A stretch of 64,000 nt of DNA from Bin80 sp026708685 (GTDB lineage: Bacteria > Bacteroidota > Rhodothermia > Rhodothermales > Bin80): NCBI GenBank assembly GCA_965200955.1, contig OZ241742.1:992001-1056000 (forward strand). Reading direction: 5' to 3'. How positions within the stretch are numbered: the stretch's first letter is position 1; the number at the start of each line of letters is the position of its first letter. Below are positions 25,461-34,320 of the stretch, in pieces. Position numbers and translations under genes: made by a program. The notes under the pieces were generated by a model, which searched no databases, had not been told where the DNA came from, and saw only the letters and a program-made list of their open reading frames with translations.

Positions 25461-26710
25461 GGTTTGGATGCAGGTTTCTGCAATCCGAAGAGATGTTCAA
25501 TGGTAGGAGGATCAAGCTCTGAATCTCCATGGCGTAAGTGCAGGGTTGGCTCATGCAGGAGTTTATTTACCAGAGAGTTTGAGAACGAATCAAGTTTTTT
25601 CTTTAGTTGAGCGTCAACCGGCCCCAGATCTGCGATCATTCGATCTAATTCTTGTTTGCGAATGGATTCTGCTTTTTGACGCAATGCGGTGATGACGGGC
25701 TCATTGGTCAGCATGTGGAGCCGTTGATCAAGCAAGGCAAGCTCTTGATCAATGATTTTTTGCACGCGGGGAACTTCTTGCTGACGGGCGATTCTGGATT
25801 GAGCGATGTCATGATGGAGATGATCAATGCCCAATAAGGTTACATTGGGTAACTCACCAAGAAAAGAATCAATATCTCTTGGCACAGCAAGGTCAACCAG
25901 AAGCAGTGGGCGTTGGTGACGGGATGCAATATGCTCAGGTCCAAGAATGATATGAGGGGCATCGGTTGCACTGATCACTACATCCGCATGCGTAATGACT
26001 TCACGCAATTCCTCCATAGGAACGGCCTGAGCACATGCATCTGCTGCAAATGCTTGGGCACGAGCGTGATTGCGGTTGACAAAGGTCAGTTTTGCAGTGG
26101 CCTTTTTCTGCAAAATCTTGCCTGCTAATCGTCCCATCTTTCCCGCCCCAATGACCACAACATGAAGGTCATGGAAAGAACCGACTTCAAGGAGGATCCG
26201 CTCAATGGCAACAGAGGCAATGCTGACCGAAAATGTGCCGAGATTCGTTTCCTGTCGAGCACGTTTGCCTGCCTTGACAGCAGATTGAAAAATAGTACTC
26301 AGCTCTTTGGTGGCCAAGGATGAAGTCTTAGAGTCCTGAAGACTTCTCTGAACTTGCCCCAGAATTTGTGACTCCCCCAAAACCATTGAATCAATACCAC
26401 ATGCGACGCGCATCAAATGATCCGGGACTTCTTTGGCCTGCTTGTACTCAAAAAAAGGTTCGGCAACCTGAATATCAAAAGAATGCTTGAGTAGAGCATA
26501 TAATTGATTGGTGGCCGTAGTGGATCCTTTGACATGACCATAAAACTCAACACGATTACAGGTGGACAGAACCACCAGACCATCCAGAGATGCTCTGGCA
26601 TCCGCCAGAAATGTCTGTTTTTGCTGTGGGAGTGGATTGAGACGTTCTCTGATATCCACTGGCGTGGATTTATAATGAAGTCCAATCAAACCAATCGATT
26701 GATCAATCAT
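25457..26710 (-). CDS. hemA: Glutamyl-tRNA reductase
   Basis: HemA is the first committed step of C5 tetrapyrrole synthesis: reduction of Glu-tRNA to glutamate semialdehyde. The 417-residue product has GLHYKSTPVDIRERL, the active-site Cys in VVLSTCNRVEFYG, GIDSMVLGESQILGQV, a Rossmann motif VVVIGAGKMGRLAGKIL and a C-terminal dimerisation region. It is the first gene of the heme operon, so the promoter should lie in 26711-26938. The next enzyme, HemL, is not in the window. Confidence 0.96.
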   Translation of the reverse strand: MIDQSIGLIGLHYKSTPVDIRERLNPLPQQKQTFLADARASLDGLVVLSTCNRVEFYGHVKGSTTATNQLYALLKHSFDIQVAEPFFEYKQAKEVPDHLMRVACGIDSMVLGESQILGQVQRSLQDSKTSSLATKELSTIFQSAVKAGKRARQETNLGTFSVSIASVAIERILLEVGSFHDLHVVVIGAGKMGRLAGKILQKKATAKLTFVNRNHARAQAFAADACAQAVPMEELREVITHADVVISATDAPHIILGPEHIASRHQRPLLLVDLAVPRDIDSFLGELPNVTLLGIDHLHHDIAQSRIARQQEVPRVQKIIDQELALLDQRLHMLTNEPVITALRQKAESIRKQELDRMIADLGPVDAQLKKKLDSFSNSLVNKLLHEPTLHLRHGDSELDPPTIEHLFGLQKPASKP

Positions 26711-26751
26711 GAAGAAAGATGATAGAGTTGATCATTAATCAATGGTGGATC

Positions 26752-26769
26752 AAAAAGCCGAGTAGCGGC
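26752..26769 (-). terminator. Weak intrinsic terminator candidate before hemA
   Basis: On the minus strand GCCG, a 5-nt loop and CGGC are followed by five T. It lies between the end of the dehydrogenase gene (26939) and hemA (26710). With only a 4-bp stem it would be weak; it may separate the two operons. Confidence 0.35.
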
Positions 26770-26938
26770 AGGTTCCTACAATCAATGTCCATTGGGACAA
26801 GAGGTGATCGGTACAAGAAGTTCAAAGGATAGATTGATGTAATGGGCAGTGGAACGCTTCCCTGTCCTTGGGGTTCCTTACTATCGGTCGTGATATGATC
26901 GACGAAGTGATGGGGATTCTCTTGTTTTTCTTGGAAAA

Positions 26939-28012
26939 TCAATGAAATGAGGAATCTATACTCTGCTCCTGATGGTATTGAGGTCTGAACAATGCTTTCA
27001 CAGTACGCTTCTGATTCACCATGTTGATTGCATCGTCCCATTGTGATAATGTAAAGTCATGCGTCAAAAGAGGATTCATCTTGACAGTACCATTGGAGAG
27101 CAATCGGCGTGCTCGAGTCCAAGATGCAGGAGTGGATCCATTGCGACCAGTGACGATCAGTTCTTTGGAGCGGACTTGATCAAGATCCCAGTGGATGGAT
27201 TTTCCGAAATATCCCATCTGCACATAAGATCCGCGGTAGCGCACAAGTCCGAGCAATTGCTGGGCTGCCTGATTGGATCCAGAGCATTCATACACCATAT
27301 CTGCCCCTAAGCCCAGCATGGATACATCCTGAACAAGGGCAGGAAGATCTCTGGTTTCAGAGGTCACCACATAGTCTGCCCCTAGATTATCTGCAACACT
27401 TAAGCGATAGGAATCGTCACGGGTGCCGACCATGACCACAGTGGCCTGACAGGCTTTGAGGATTTGGAGTGTCAATAGCCCAATGGATCCAGGGCCCGTA
27501 ATGACCACTAAATCACCAGCACGTACCGTTGTATAGGTCAACAGCACACTTTGGATTACGCAGGCGAGTGGTTCAATAAGTGCCCCCTCACGATAGGAGA
27601 TATGTTCTGGAATGTGATGGAGGTTCTGTGCGGGGACGACGAGATATTCAGCAAATCCGCCGGGTGCAGAAGACCCAATCAAATGCTGGTCTCTACCGTG
27701 ATGGGAATGTTCGTTTTGCAAGGGATGATCGCTGGGGCATGTCTGGATCAAGGGTTCTGGCGTGACACGTGTTCCGAGTAGAGATTCAGCAACGTCTTTG
27801 CCAACTTCAATGACCTCACCTGCAATTTCATGTCCGAGAACGACAGGAGGGACAGATTTGAATTTATCTTGATAAATCAGCAGATCTGTTCCACATAATC
27901 CTGCGGCATGCACCTTCATCTTTACTTGACCCGTATCTGGAATTGGTTCAGGGATATCACATACTTCAACGTTTCCGACTCCAGCGGCAACTTTCATGAT
28001 GGCCTTCATCAT
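26939..28012 (-). CDS. Zinc-type medium-chain dehydrogenase, structural Zn site lost
   Basis: The 357-residue product belongs to the MDR superfamily (threonine/sorbitol dehydrogenase branch). It has HAAGLCGTDLLIY with the catalytic-zinc Cys, GHEIAGEVIEVG, ALIEPLACVIQS and the NAD-binding GPGSIGLLTLQILKA. In the lobe that normally carries four structural-zinc Cys, only one remains (IQTCPSDHPL) and the rest is His-rich (NEHSHHGRDQH). It lies 18 nt after the PLP-enzyme gene, suggesting a shared pathway for a hydroxy-amino acid or related compound. The substrate cannot be read from the sequence. Confidence 0.85.
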   Translation of the reverse strand: MMKAIMKVAAGVGNVEVCDIPEPIPDTGQVKMKVHAAGLCGTDLLIYQDKFKSVPPVVLGHEIAGEVIEVGKDVAESLLGTRVTPEPLIQTCPSDHPLQNEHSHHGRDQHLIGSSAPGGFAEYLVVPAQNLHHIPEHISYREGALIEPLACVIQSVLLTYTTVRAGDLVVITGPGSIGLLTLQILKACQATVVMVGTRDDSYRLSVADNLGADYVVTSETRDLPALVQDVSMLGLGADMVYECSGSNQAAQQLLGLVRYRGSYVQMGYFGKSIHWDLDQVRSKELIVTGRNGSTPASWTRARRLLSNGTVKMNPLLTHDFTLSQWDDAINMVNQKRTVKALFRPQYHQEQSIDSSFH

Positions 28013-28030
28013 CTTACCTCGCTATGGCTG

Positions 28031-29179
28031 TTACACGACGCATCCTCGGGCATCCACACTCACTTTGGAAAGCACCTGATCTCCATCTCCATCCACTAAA
28101 AACATATGATCCATCATATTGACGACGACGCAGGCATGGTTGGGGATGATCTGCAAGCGATCTCCAACATGGAATGTGCTTCCACCTTGAACCGTACCCC
28201 AGCCATGTTCTTCGGATACTCCAGTGATACGGGCATGGGGATGTGCTACGCGGGTACGAGGATTATACAGAATACATCCATACTCAGATGAACCCTGAAG
28301 TTGATCGCTACTGAGCACCTTACGTCCCGCGTCAAGAATAAAACGCTCCGTACCCTGAGAGGTACGATGGTGACTCACGACCGTGGAAAGAACCGTCAAG
28401 GCACATTCGCTGAGTGAACATACCCCAAGTTCAACTTGAGTCAAGTCATGAAAAATATAGTTTCCAGGGCGCACCTCCGTGATCTGAAATCCTACGTTGG
28501 TCCTATTTTCAAATTCAGTAATTGATGGAGTAGAACCGATACTGATTTCAAACGATGCCGGATCCAAGTTCAGTACTTCATGGATGTTGACGGCTACATT
28601 AAGCATCCGATCACGTGTTTGGATCATCACTTCTCTGCGACTGAGGAGATCACAGGTATATGCATGTCCTTCATGGGTAAGAATGCCACAGAGATTCAGT
28701 CCGTCCAACTGTTGAATGGTGGATGCAAGTTTCAGCAGATCGTGATGGTCATAGGGGATGCCACATCGCCCAAAACCAGTATCAACTTCCATGAGAACAT
28801 TGACTGGATGGGGAGCATGACGGAGTATGCTAGAAGCATGCTGTGCTCCTTCAAAGGTATCAATGCAAAACGAAATCCGGGCTTTTTGAGCAAGGGAAGC
28901 AACTTTGTGGAGTTGATAGTTACCGATGACTGGATACGCAATTCGCACATCTTTGAACCCGTGCTGTACAAATGTTTCCGCCTCACTGACTTTCGCGACG
29001 GTGATTCCATGAGCTCCATGATCCAATTGACGCTTGGCTAAGAGGACGGATTTGTGCGTTTTGATATGAGGACGCAAGTCAACATTGGATAAGCGTGACG
29101 ACATCGCGGCGAGGTTTGCCTCCAAACGATGATCATCAATGAGTATACAGGGGGTTGGTAAATCCTCTATTCCAGACAT
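28031..29179 (-). CDS. D-threonine aldolase / D-serine dehydratase-like PLP enzyme
   Basis: The 382-residue product has an alanine-racemase-type N-terminal barrel: LPTPCILIDDHRLEANLAAM and RPHIKTHKS with the PLP Lys (K40). VLMEVDTGFGRCGIP and EISIGSTPS (phosphate binding) follow. The C-terminal domain keeps the His-x-Cys metal pair in PNHACVVVN. This architecture covers D-threonine aldolases and eukaryote-like D-serine dehydratases, which split or dehydrate D-beta-hydroxy amino acids. It is the first gene of a two-gene operon with the MDR dehydrogenase and is divergent from the gene at 29281. Confidence 0.87.
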   Translation of the reverse strand: MSGIEDLPTPCILIDDHRLEANLAAMSSRLSNVDLRPHIKTHKSVLLAKRQLDHGAHGITVAKVSEAETFVQHGFKDVRIAYPVIGNYQLHKVASLAQKARISFCIDTFEGAQHASSILRHAPHPVNVLMEVDTGFGRCGIPYDHHDLLKLASTIQQLDGLNLCGILTHEGHAYTCDLLSRREVMIQTRDRMLNVAVNIHEVLNLDPASFEISIGSTPSITEFENRTNVGFQITEVRPGNYIFHDLTQVELGVCSLSECALTVLSTVVSHHRTSQGTERFILDAGRKVLSSDQLQGSSEYGCILYNPRTRVAHPHARITGVSEEHGWGTVQGGSTFHVGDRLQIIPNHACVVVNMMDHMFLVDGDGDQVLSKVSVDARGCVV

Positions 29180-29238
29180 CTCAAGCGATTTTAGGTGTTA
29201 AACGAACGATAAAGGCAGATAGATTCGTAAGAATTTCG

Positions 29239-29269
29239 TAACTTTGCAACATAAAGTACTTTTCAAAGT
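29239..29269 (+). promoter_or_regulatory. Promoter with palindromic operator candidate
   Basis: TAACTTTG at 29239-29246 fits the Bacteroidota -7 element TAnnTTTG. Inverted arms ACTTTG (29241-29246) and CAAAGT (29264-29269) surround a 10-bp palindrome AAAGTACTTT (29253-29262), at about the expected start of transcription. The ATG of the first gene lies at 29281. A site for the winged-helix regulator encoded in the same operon (autoregulation) is plausible. No good -33 TTTG is seen at ideal spacing. Confidence 0.45.
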
Positions 29270-29280
29270 ATACGTAAGTC

Positions 29281-29889
29281 ATGCTTATTGAACACGGACC
29301 CGTACCTCGCCGTACCCAGAGTCCACAAAATCAGGCGAGTGAGCACTTGCGTTTTATTCGCGATGTGATGGAGCGTTCAGCTTCCTTTACGGCTGTACCC
29401 GGATGGGGTATGGTGGTCGTAGGACTGACTGCACTATCCGCTGCATGGATAGCGTCCATTCAAGATTCGCCAGACGCATCTCTGATGGTTTGGTTTATTG
29501 AGGCTTCGATCGCTGTGATGATTGCAGTGTTGACATTGTACTGGAAGGCACGAAAGTCGGGTGTATCTCTAACCAGTGGCCCTGGTCGAAAGTATATTCT
29601 AACCCTTGCTCCATCCTTGGTGGCAGGACTGTTGTTTACTGTGGCCTTGTGGCAGGCGGGGAATACCGAACTGCTAGCTACTCTTTGGCTTCTGCTCTAT
29701 GGTGCTGGTACAATCACTGGAGGGGCAAGCAGTGTGCGGGTTATCCCTGCGTTGGGAGTCTGTTTTATGATGATGGGGATTGTTTCGCTGTTTGTTGCTC
29801 CAGTTTGGATGAATGTCTTACTTGCGTTGAGTTTTGGTGGACTGCATATTGGCTTTGGGCTTTACATTGCGAGGAAATATGGAGGATAG
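29281..29889 (+). CDS. Multi-spanning membrane protein paired with regulator
   Basis: The 202-residue product has a soluble N-terminus of about 35 residues (EHLRFIRDVMERSASFTAVP) and about six membrane helices between 40 and 197. I recognise the overall pattern from membrane proteins that sit directly before small winged-helix regulators in Bacteroidota and Acidobacteria, but no function is known to me. The regulator start overlaps its last 11 nt. It may be a sensor or target of that regulator. Confidence 0.6.
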   Translation: MLIEHGPVPRRTQSPQNQASEHLRFIRDVMERSASFTAVPGWGMVVVGLTALSAAWIASIQDSPDASLMVWFIEASIAVMIAVLTLYWKARKSGVSLTSGPGRKYILTLAPSLVAGLLFTVALWQAGNTELLATLWLLLYGAGTITGGASSVRVIPALGVCFMMMGIVSLFVAPVWMNVLLALSFGGLHIGFGLYIARKYGG

Positions 29890-30271
29890 AACCGTATTTC
29901 GATCGATGGGAGTGCTTCAAGAGCGTCTGGATCCCCTTATTCATGCCCGTGTGCGTTTAGGAATTGTAAGTGCACTGGCTGCTGGAGAAACCTTGAGTTT
30001 TCGGGATCTCAAAGTTTTACTGAGCACATCGGATGGGAATCTAAGCCGACATGCTCAAAAATTAGAAAAAGCTGGTTATATCGAATGTATCAAATCTTTT
30101 CAGGGACGAATGCCGTTGACAGAATATCGATTAACCCCCAAAGGGGGCGTGGCACTCCGATCCTATGTGGAGCAGATGGAGCATATGCTTCAGGTGGCTC
30201 GGTCTGCAACCCATTCACGAGGGGGGCATCGACATGAGACTTCTCCCCAACCCATTGAGAGTGATTATTAG
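29879..30271 (+). CDS. Winged-helix transcriptional regulator
   Basis: From the ATG at 29879, which overlaps the membrane gene stop, the product has 130 residues. A winged-helix domain covers about 12-95: RLGIVSALAAGETLSFRDLK, TSDGNLSRHAQKLEKAGYIE (recognition helix) and TEYRLTPKGGVALRSYVEQM (wing and last helix). This fits the MarR-like/HTH_34 single-domain regulators. No sensory domain is present. The palindrome upstream of the operon is its likely site. Confidence 0.8.
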   Translation: MEDRTVFRSMGVLQERLDPLIHARVRLGIVSALAAGETLSFRDLKVLLSTSDGNLSRHAQKLEKAGYIECIKSFQGRMPLTEYRLTPKGGVALRSYVEQMEHMLQVARSATHSRGGHRHETSPQPIESDY

Positions 30272-30283
30272 ACTGAAAAACGC

Positions 30284-30994
30284 ATGATCAACGGAATTTC
30301 AACGATGGCTGATTCATTGCATGTGGCCATTATCATGGATGGCAATGGTCGGTGGGCAAATGAACGGAATCTGCCACGTTCTGCAGGGCATCATGCGGGA
30401 ATTCGCTCTCTCAGAGAGACCGTTGAGATGGCGGTCCAGAGACAGATCCATACGCTCACCCTGTATGCTTTTTCATCCGACAATTGGCAACGCCCCCATA
30501 GTGAAGTGCAAGCACTAATGCGGATTTTAGCAGCACAGCTCCCTGCCCAGGCCGCTCATTGCGTTCGCCAAAACATACGCTTGAGCGTGATTGGTCGGAG
30601 GGATCGTCTACCTGCCCCCGTCTTGCAAGCTCTGATTCGAGCCGAGGCTCGAACCATCCATGGAAGTGCATTACATTTACGTTTGGCTTTAGACTATTCG
30701 GCTCGTGATTCTCTGACGCGTGCTGCTGAGCATGTCGGCAGTAATGGGAATGGTGATTTTATGCATGCACTCATGCGTGCCTACAATGCGGACTGTCCAG
30801 TGCCAGATGTTGACCTGCTCATCCGAACGGGTGGAGAGCAGCGTCTGAGTGATTTTCTGCTCTGGGAGTGTGCCTATGCGGAGCTTTATTTTACATCGGA
30901 GTATTGGCCCGATTTTAATGGGATGAAATTAGATGAGGCACTTGCTGCATTTCAAAAGAGGCAGCGCCGCTATGGGGCTGTACCAGTGGGGTGA
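30284..30994 (+). CDS. uppS: Isoprenyl transferase (undecaprenyl diphosphate synthase)
   Basis: It is a cis-prenyltransferase making the C55 lipid carrier for peptidoglycan and other glycans. The 236-residue product has HVAIIMDGNGRWA with the catalytic Asp, GHHAGIRSLRETVE, LTLYAFSSDNWQRP and the C-terminal LLIRTGGEQRLSDFLLWECA. An inner ATG at 30305 (MADSLHVAIIMDG) is closer to the usual family start. Same strand as the preceding regulator, 12 nt away. Confidence 0.95.
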   Translation: MINGISTMADSLHVAIIMDGNGRWANERNLPRSAGHHAGIRSLRETVEMAVQRQIHTLTLYAFSSDNWQRPHSEVQALMRILAAQLPAQAAHCVRQNIRLSVIGRRDRLPAPVLQALIRAEARTIHGSALHLRLALDYSARDSLTRAAEHVGSNGNGDFMHALMRAYNADCPVPDVDLLIRTGGEQRLSDFLLWECAYAELYFTSEYWPDFNGMKLDEALAAFQKRQRRYGAVPVG

Positions 30995-31091
30995 GATAAA
31001 AGGACTCATCAAATCTTAACGATTCGTTTGAACATTTCGGATCCTGCATATGTCCAGATGATCACTGATCCATACCTGCAAATTTCGCTTC

Positions 31092-31622
31092 ATGTCTGAT
31101 CCTCCTATACACAAGACAATACTGTTTTTCCGACATGCCAAATCAGACTGGAATGCATCCTACGATCAGGATCATGATCGCCCGTTAAATTTGCGTGGTA
31201 AGCGTGCCGCCAGTGCGATGGGCAGGTGGCTGACACACACTGGCCCAATACCAGATTTGATTCTATGCTCAACTGCAATTCGTGCACGAACAACCTGTAC
31301 CTTGGCATCTGAATCTGGTCAGTGGACTAGCGAAATACAATATGAGCGTGGACTCTATCATGCAGGCCCCTCTGAATTATTCTACTATATTGGTGAAGTA
31401 TCCGAAGATATACACACGATCATGTTGGTTGGACACCAACCCACATGGTCAGCAACTACTTCAATTGTATCTGGTCAAATGATCAAAGAATTTCCAACGG
31501 CATCCATGGCGAGAATTGATTTGCTCGTTGAGGAGTGGGAGCATTGCGGAGCAGGAAGCGGTAAACTAATTTGGCATCAATTTCCTAAGCGACTACCAGA
31601 ACACTACTATGGTCTCTCTTGA
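31092..31622 (+). CDS. SixA-like histidine phosphatase
   Basis: The 176-residue product is a short histidine-phosphatase-superfamily protein. It has TILFFRHAKSDWN with the RHA/RHG catalytic His, DRPLNLRGKRAASAMGRWL, CSTAIRARTTC and MLVGHQPTWS with the second His. SixA members remove phosphate from phosphohistidine in proteins such as phosphotransfer domains; the target here is unknown. Its 3' end is followed directly by an IS relic. Confidence 0.85.
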   Translation: MSDPPIHKTILFFRHAKSDWNASYDQDHDRPLNLRGKRAASAMGRWLTHTGPIPDLILCSTAIRARTTCTLASESGQWTSEIQYERGLYHAGPSELFYYIGEVSEDIHTIMLVGHQPTWSATTSIVSGQMIKEFPTASMARIDLLVEEWEHCGAGSGKLIWHQFPKRLPEHYYGLS

Positions 31623-31635
31623 TCGTACAAGATAT

Positions 31636-31712
31636 CCTATACTCAAAGAGGATATGAAGTCTATTTCTAATCCGACAGAATTTTCAAACGTCATCATATT
31701 TTCGGACGGGCA
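31636..31712 (+). mobile_element. Relic of the right end of a related IS256 element
   Basis: About 61 bp ending at TTTTCGGAC (31706) align without gaps with the right end of the IS at 1441-4027, with about 13 mismatches. The matching part even keeps the transposase reading frame: EDMKSISN here against EEMKSLSN there. The last bases of the terminal repeat differ (GGGCAC instead of ATCCCC). No left end is visible nearby, so it is a degraded remnant. Confidence 0.75.
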
Positions 31713-32007
31713 CTCGTTATGGAATTAGTGTACAACCTTCAGTCACCTGTTTTAGAATGCATTTTTATAGATCAGCTAGGATGATTTGAACAATCATGAT
31801 AGTGAGTTATCGTTTATAATGTCATCATTTAAATATTGGCATCTTTAAACCTATGGACTTCTTGTAGTGACTGCGTCCTATCGGTTCATGAGGTCTCACG
31901 AGAACGATGAAGAACTGAACATTGAGCCACGATTGCAATATACTTGTATCATCTTTTTATCTCTCCAACTAAATCTGTAGGCTGTTCATCCAATTCATAT
32001 CAATTAC
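31713..32007. other. Intergenic stretch, no gene seen
   Basis: Non-coding in all frames at useful length. It presumably holds the promoter of the APC permease gene; no operator or RNA structure is convincing. Confidence 0.5.
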
Positions 32008-34287
32008 ATGAGTGACAGTGACGGACGGCACTTGGGACGTTTCGGGGCAACCTCTCTTGGCGTGGGTGCCATCGTTGGGGGCGGTATTCTTGCACTTGCC
32101 GGTGTTGCCTTTGCTACTGCAGGTGCGGCGGCGATCGTAGCATTTGCCCTCAATGGTGTCATTGCTCTGATTACGGCAGTTAGTTTTGTACGGTTGGCAA
32201 CGAAGTACCCTGAGTCTGGAGGCACTTACGCTTATGCAAAGCGGGTGGTCTCTATTGAGGTAGCGTTTATCGTTGGATGGGTAGTGTGGTTCGCCTCTAT
32301 CGTAGCTGGTGTTCTCTATGCACTTGGATTCGCAGTATTTACGGTAGAGGGTGTCATCCGATTATTTCCATCCCTCATTGAACAGTGGAGCTGGATAGGA
32401 GATGGGCGGGGAGAACTCCTTCTTGCACTTGTAGCGATAGGAGCTTATTCATGGATTCTAGTGGGGCGGTCAGCCGGTGGTGGCAATTCGGTTACCATAG
32501 GAAAGGTTGTTGTCTTTGGACTCCTCATTGTGGGAGGTGCCTGGGCATTGGTTAGTGGAAATCCATCTGAGGCAGTGGGCCAATTACGCCCCTTTGCTCC
32601 AAGTGGTGTCATGGGAATCATGCAGGCGATGGGCTATACCTTTATAGCACTGCAGGGTTTTGATCTGATCGGTGCGGTTGGAGGCGAAGTGAAGAATCCG
32701 AAACGCACACTTCCCTTCGCAATGTATGGCTCTCTTGCCATTACGCTTGTGATCTATTTGCCTCTTCTTGTGGTCATTTCAACCATAGGAGCTCCTCCCG
32801 AAGGTATCCTTGCGGCAGCGCAAGCGAATCCTGAGGGGCTTGTTGCGGGAGCAGTAGATCGATTCTTGGGCCCCACTGGTTATTGGCTAGTGATTGGTGC
32901 TGGCATCCTGTCCATGCTATCTGCACTTCATGCCAACTTGTATGGGGCATCGCGCGTTGCGTTCTCCATGGCCCGTGATCGTACACTTCCGCGTCAACTG
33001 GGGAGTGTGCGCGGATTAACAGGTACGCCTGCAACAGCTGTGATTGTTACGGGTGTCATGATGGTTATCATTGTCCTTGCAGTAGATAATGTTGCAACCG
33101 CTGGCGCAGCCGCAAGCTTGATTTTTCTGGTTTCATTTGCCATGGTACATTGTATCGCGATTCTGATTCTCAGGCGTACAGGCGAGTCCCGTTTTCCAGT
33201 ATATCCAATTCTTGGAGTGATCTTCTGTTTAGGATTGGCAATCTTTCAGTCAGTGGTTGTGCCTGAAGCTGGTCGCATTGCAGTCCTTTGGTTGGGAGTT
33301 GGCTTAGCCCTGTACCTGATGGCACTTGCTCCCGGTGCGAGATTGGCTGACGCGAGTGCTGAAGCCAGTGATCCAGAATTAGCTCGTTCCAGAGGACGCA
33401 ACCCGCTTGTTCTCGCACCGATAGCGAATCCTGCAAGTGCCGCAAGTCTATCCAATGTGGCGGCAACGGTCCGTACTCCGAATGCAGGCAAGGTGGTCCT
33501 TCTTTCAGTGTTACGTCCAGATCCATTTCCGAATGAATCCATCATCCGAGATGCAAAAAACATCCTAGCCGAGTCTGTTGGTCAGAGTTTGGATTCTGAT
33601 TTGAGACCTGAGACGCTGTTTACCGTAGCGTCCGATGTATGGGGGGAAATTGCCCGCGTTGCCAATGAGCACGACTGCGAAACAGTGTTAGTGGGTTTAC
33701 CACATATTGAGGAGCAAGGAGTAGAGATTCGGCTGGAAGGTCTTATCTCGGCAATCAATTCTGATGTGGTGATCATGCGTGCACCACAACGTTGGAATAT
33801 TTCAAAAGCCACACGTATCCTTATTCCTGTTCGTGGGCAACGGGCTCATAGCCGCTTGCGTGCACGTATACTGGCTAGTTTATCTCGATCAACCCCACCT
33901 GAATTAACATTTGTGCAGGCATTACCCTCCTCCATTACTGTAGATATTCTGCACCGGCAACGCCAAAAGATCCGTCGTCTTGCCAGAGATGAAGCTTCGG
34001 GGCCTTACACTGCTGATATAGATCTTGTGGAGGATCCAGTAGCTTCCATTGTGAACAGAGCTTCCGAAAGCGATCTAATTATTATGGGAATGGAAAATCG
34101 ACATGGTAATAAACCATCAATTGGACCATTTGCACTTGAAGTTGCCCGCAAGACATCCGTACCATTAATTCTTTTGGGATGTCGATCTTTCCCAACATCC
34201 TTCGCAGCGGCTCGCGGGTTTGCACAGGCTATTTCGGTCATACAGAAGTCTGGCAGTAGCAGATCGGATTCCAGTAAGTCATCGTAA
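32008..34287 (+). CDS. APC-family permease fused to universal stress protein domains
   Basis: The 759-residue product has about 12 membrane helices in residues 12-450. It opens with LGVGAIVGGGILALAGVAFA and has the amino acid-polyamine-organocation (APC) pattern in YPESGGTYAYAKR, GYTFIALQGFDLIGAVGGEV and KNPKRTLP. A cytosolic tail (about 480-740) forms two USP-like units. The second has VEDPVASIVNRASESDLIIM and IGPFALEVARKTSVPLILLG, the usual end of a USP domain. APC-USP fusions occur in archaea and bacteria; the tail may bind nucleotide and gate transport. Substrate is unknown. The gene stands alone and a terminator-like hairpin follows. Confidence 0.88.
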   Translation: MSDSDGRHLGRFGATSLGVGAIVGGGILALAGVAFATAGAAAIVAFALNGVIALITAVSFVRLATKYPESGGTYAYAKRVVSIEVAFIVGWVVWFASIVAGVLYALGFAVFTVEGVIRLFPSLIEQWSWIGDGRGELLLALVAIGAYSWILVGRSAGGGNSVTIGKVVVFGLLIVGGAWALVSGNPSEAVGQLRPFAPSGVMGIMQAMGYTFIALQGFDLIGAVGGEVKNPKRTLPFAMYGSLAITLVIYLPLLVVISTIGAPPEGILAAAQANPEGLVAGAVDRFLGPTGYWLVIGAGILSMLSALHANLYGASRVAFSMARDRTLPRQLGSVRGLTGTPATAVIVTGVMMVIIVLAVDNVATAGAAASLIFLVSFAMVHCIAILILRRTGESRFPVYPILGVIFCLGLAIFQSVVVPEAGRIAVLWLGVGLALYLMALAPGARLADASAEASDPELARSRGRNPLVLAPIANPASAASLSNVAATVRTPNAGKVVLLSVLRPDPFPNESIIRDAKNILAESVGQSLDSDLRPETLFTVASDVWGEIARVANEHDCETVLVGLPHIEEQGVEIRLEGLISAINSDVVIMRAPQRWNISKATRILIPVRGQRAHSRLRARILASLSRSTPPELTFVQALPSSITVDILHRQRQKIRRLARDEASGPYTADIDLVEDPVASIVNRASESDLIIMGMENRHGNKPSIGPFALEVARKTSVPLILLGCRSFPTSFAAARGFAQAISVIQKSGSSRSDSSKSS

Positions 34288-34294
34288 TGGCAGT

Positions 34295-34320
34295 TGAGGA
34301 TGGTAGCTCCTCATCTTGTT
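34295..34320 (+). terminator. Probable terminator of the APC-USP gene
   Basis: TGAGGA (34295-34300) pairs with TCCTCA (34308-34313) across a 7-nt loop, followed by TCTTGTT. It lies 8 nt after the stop codon. The stem is short and the T-run imperfect. Confidence 0.5.
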
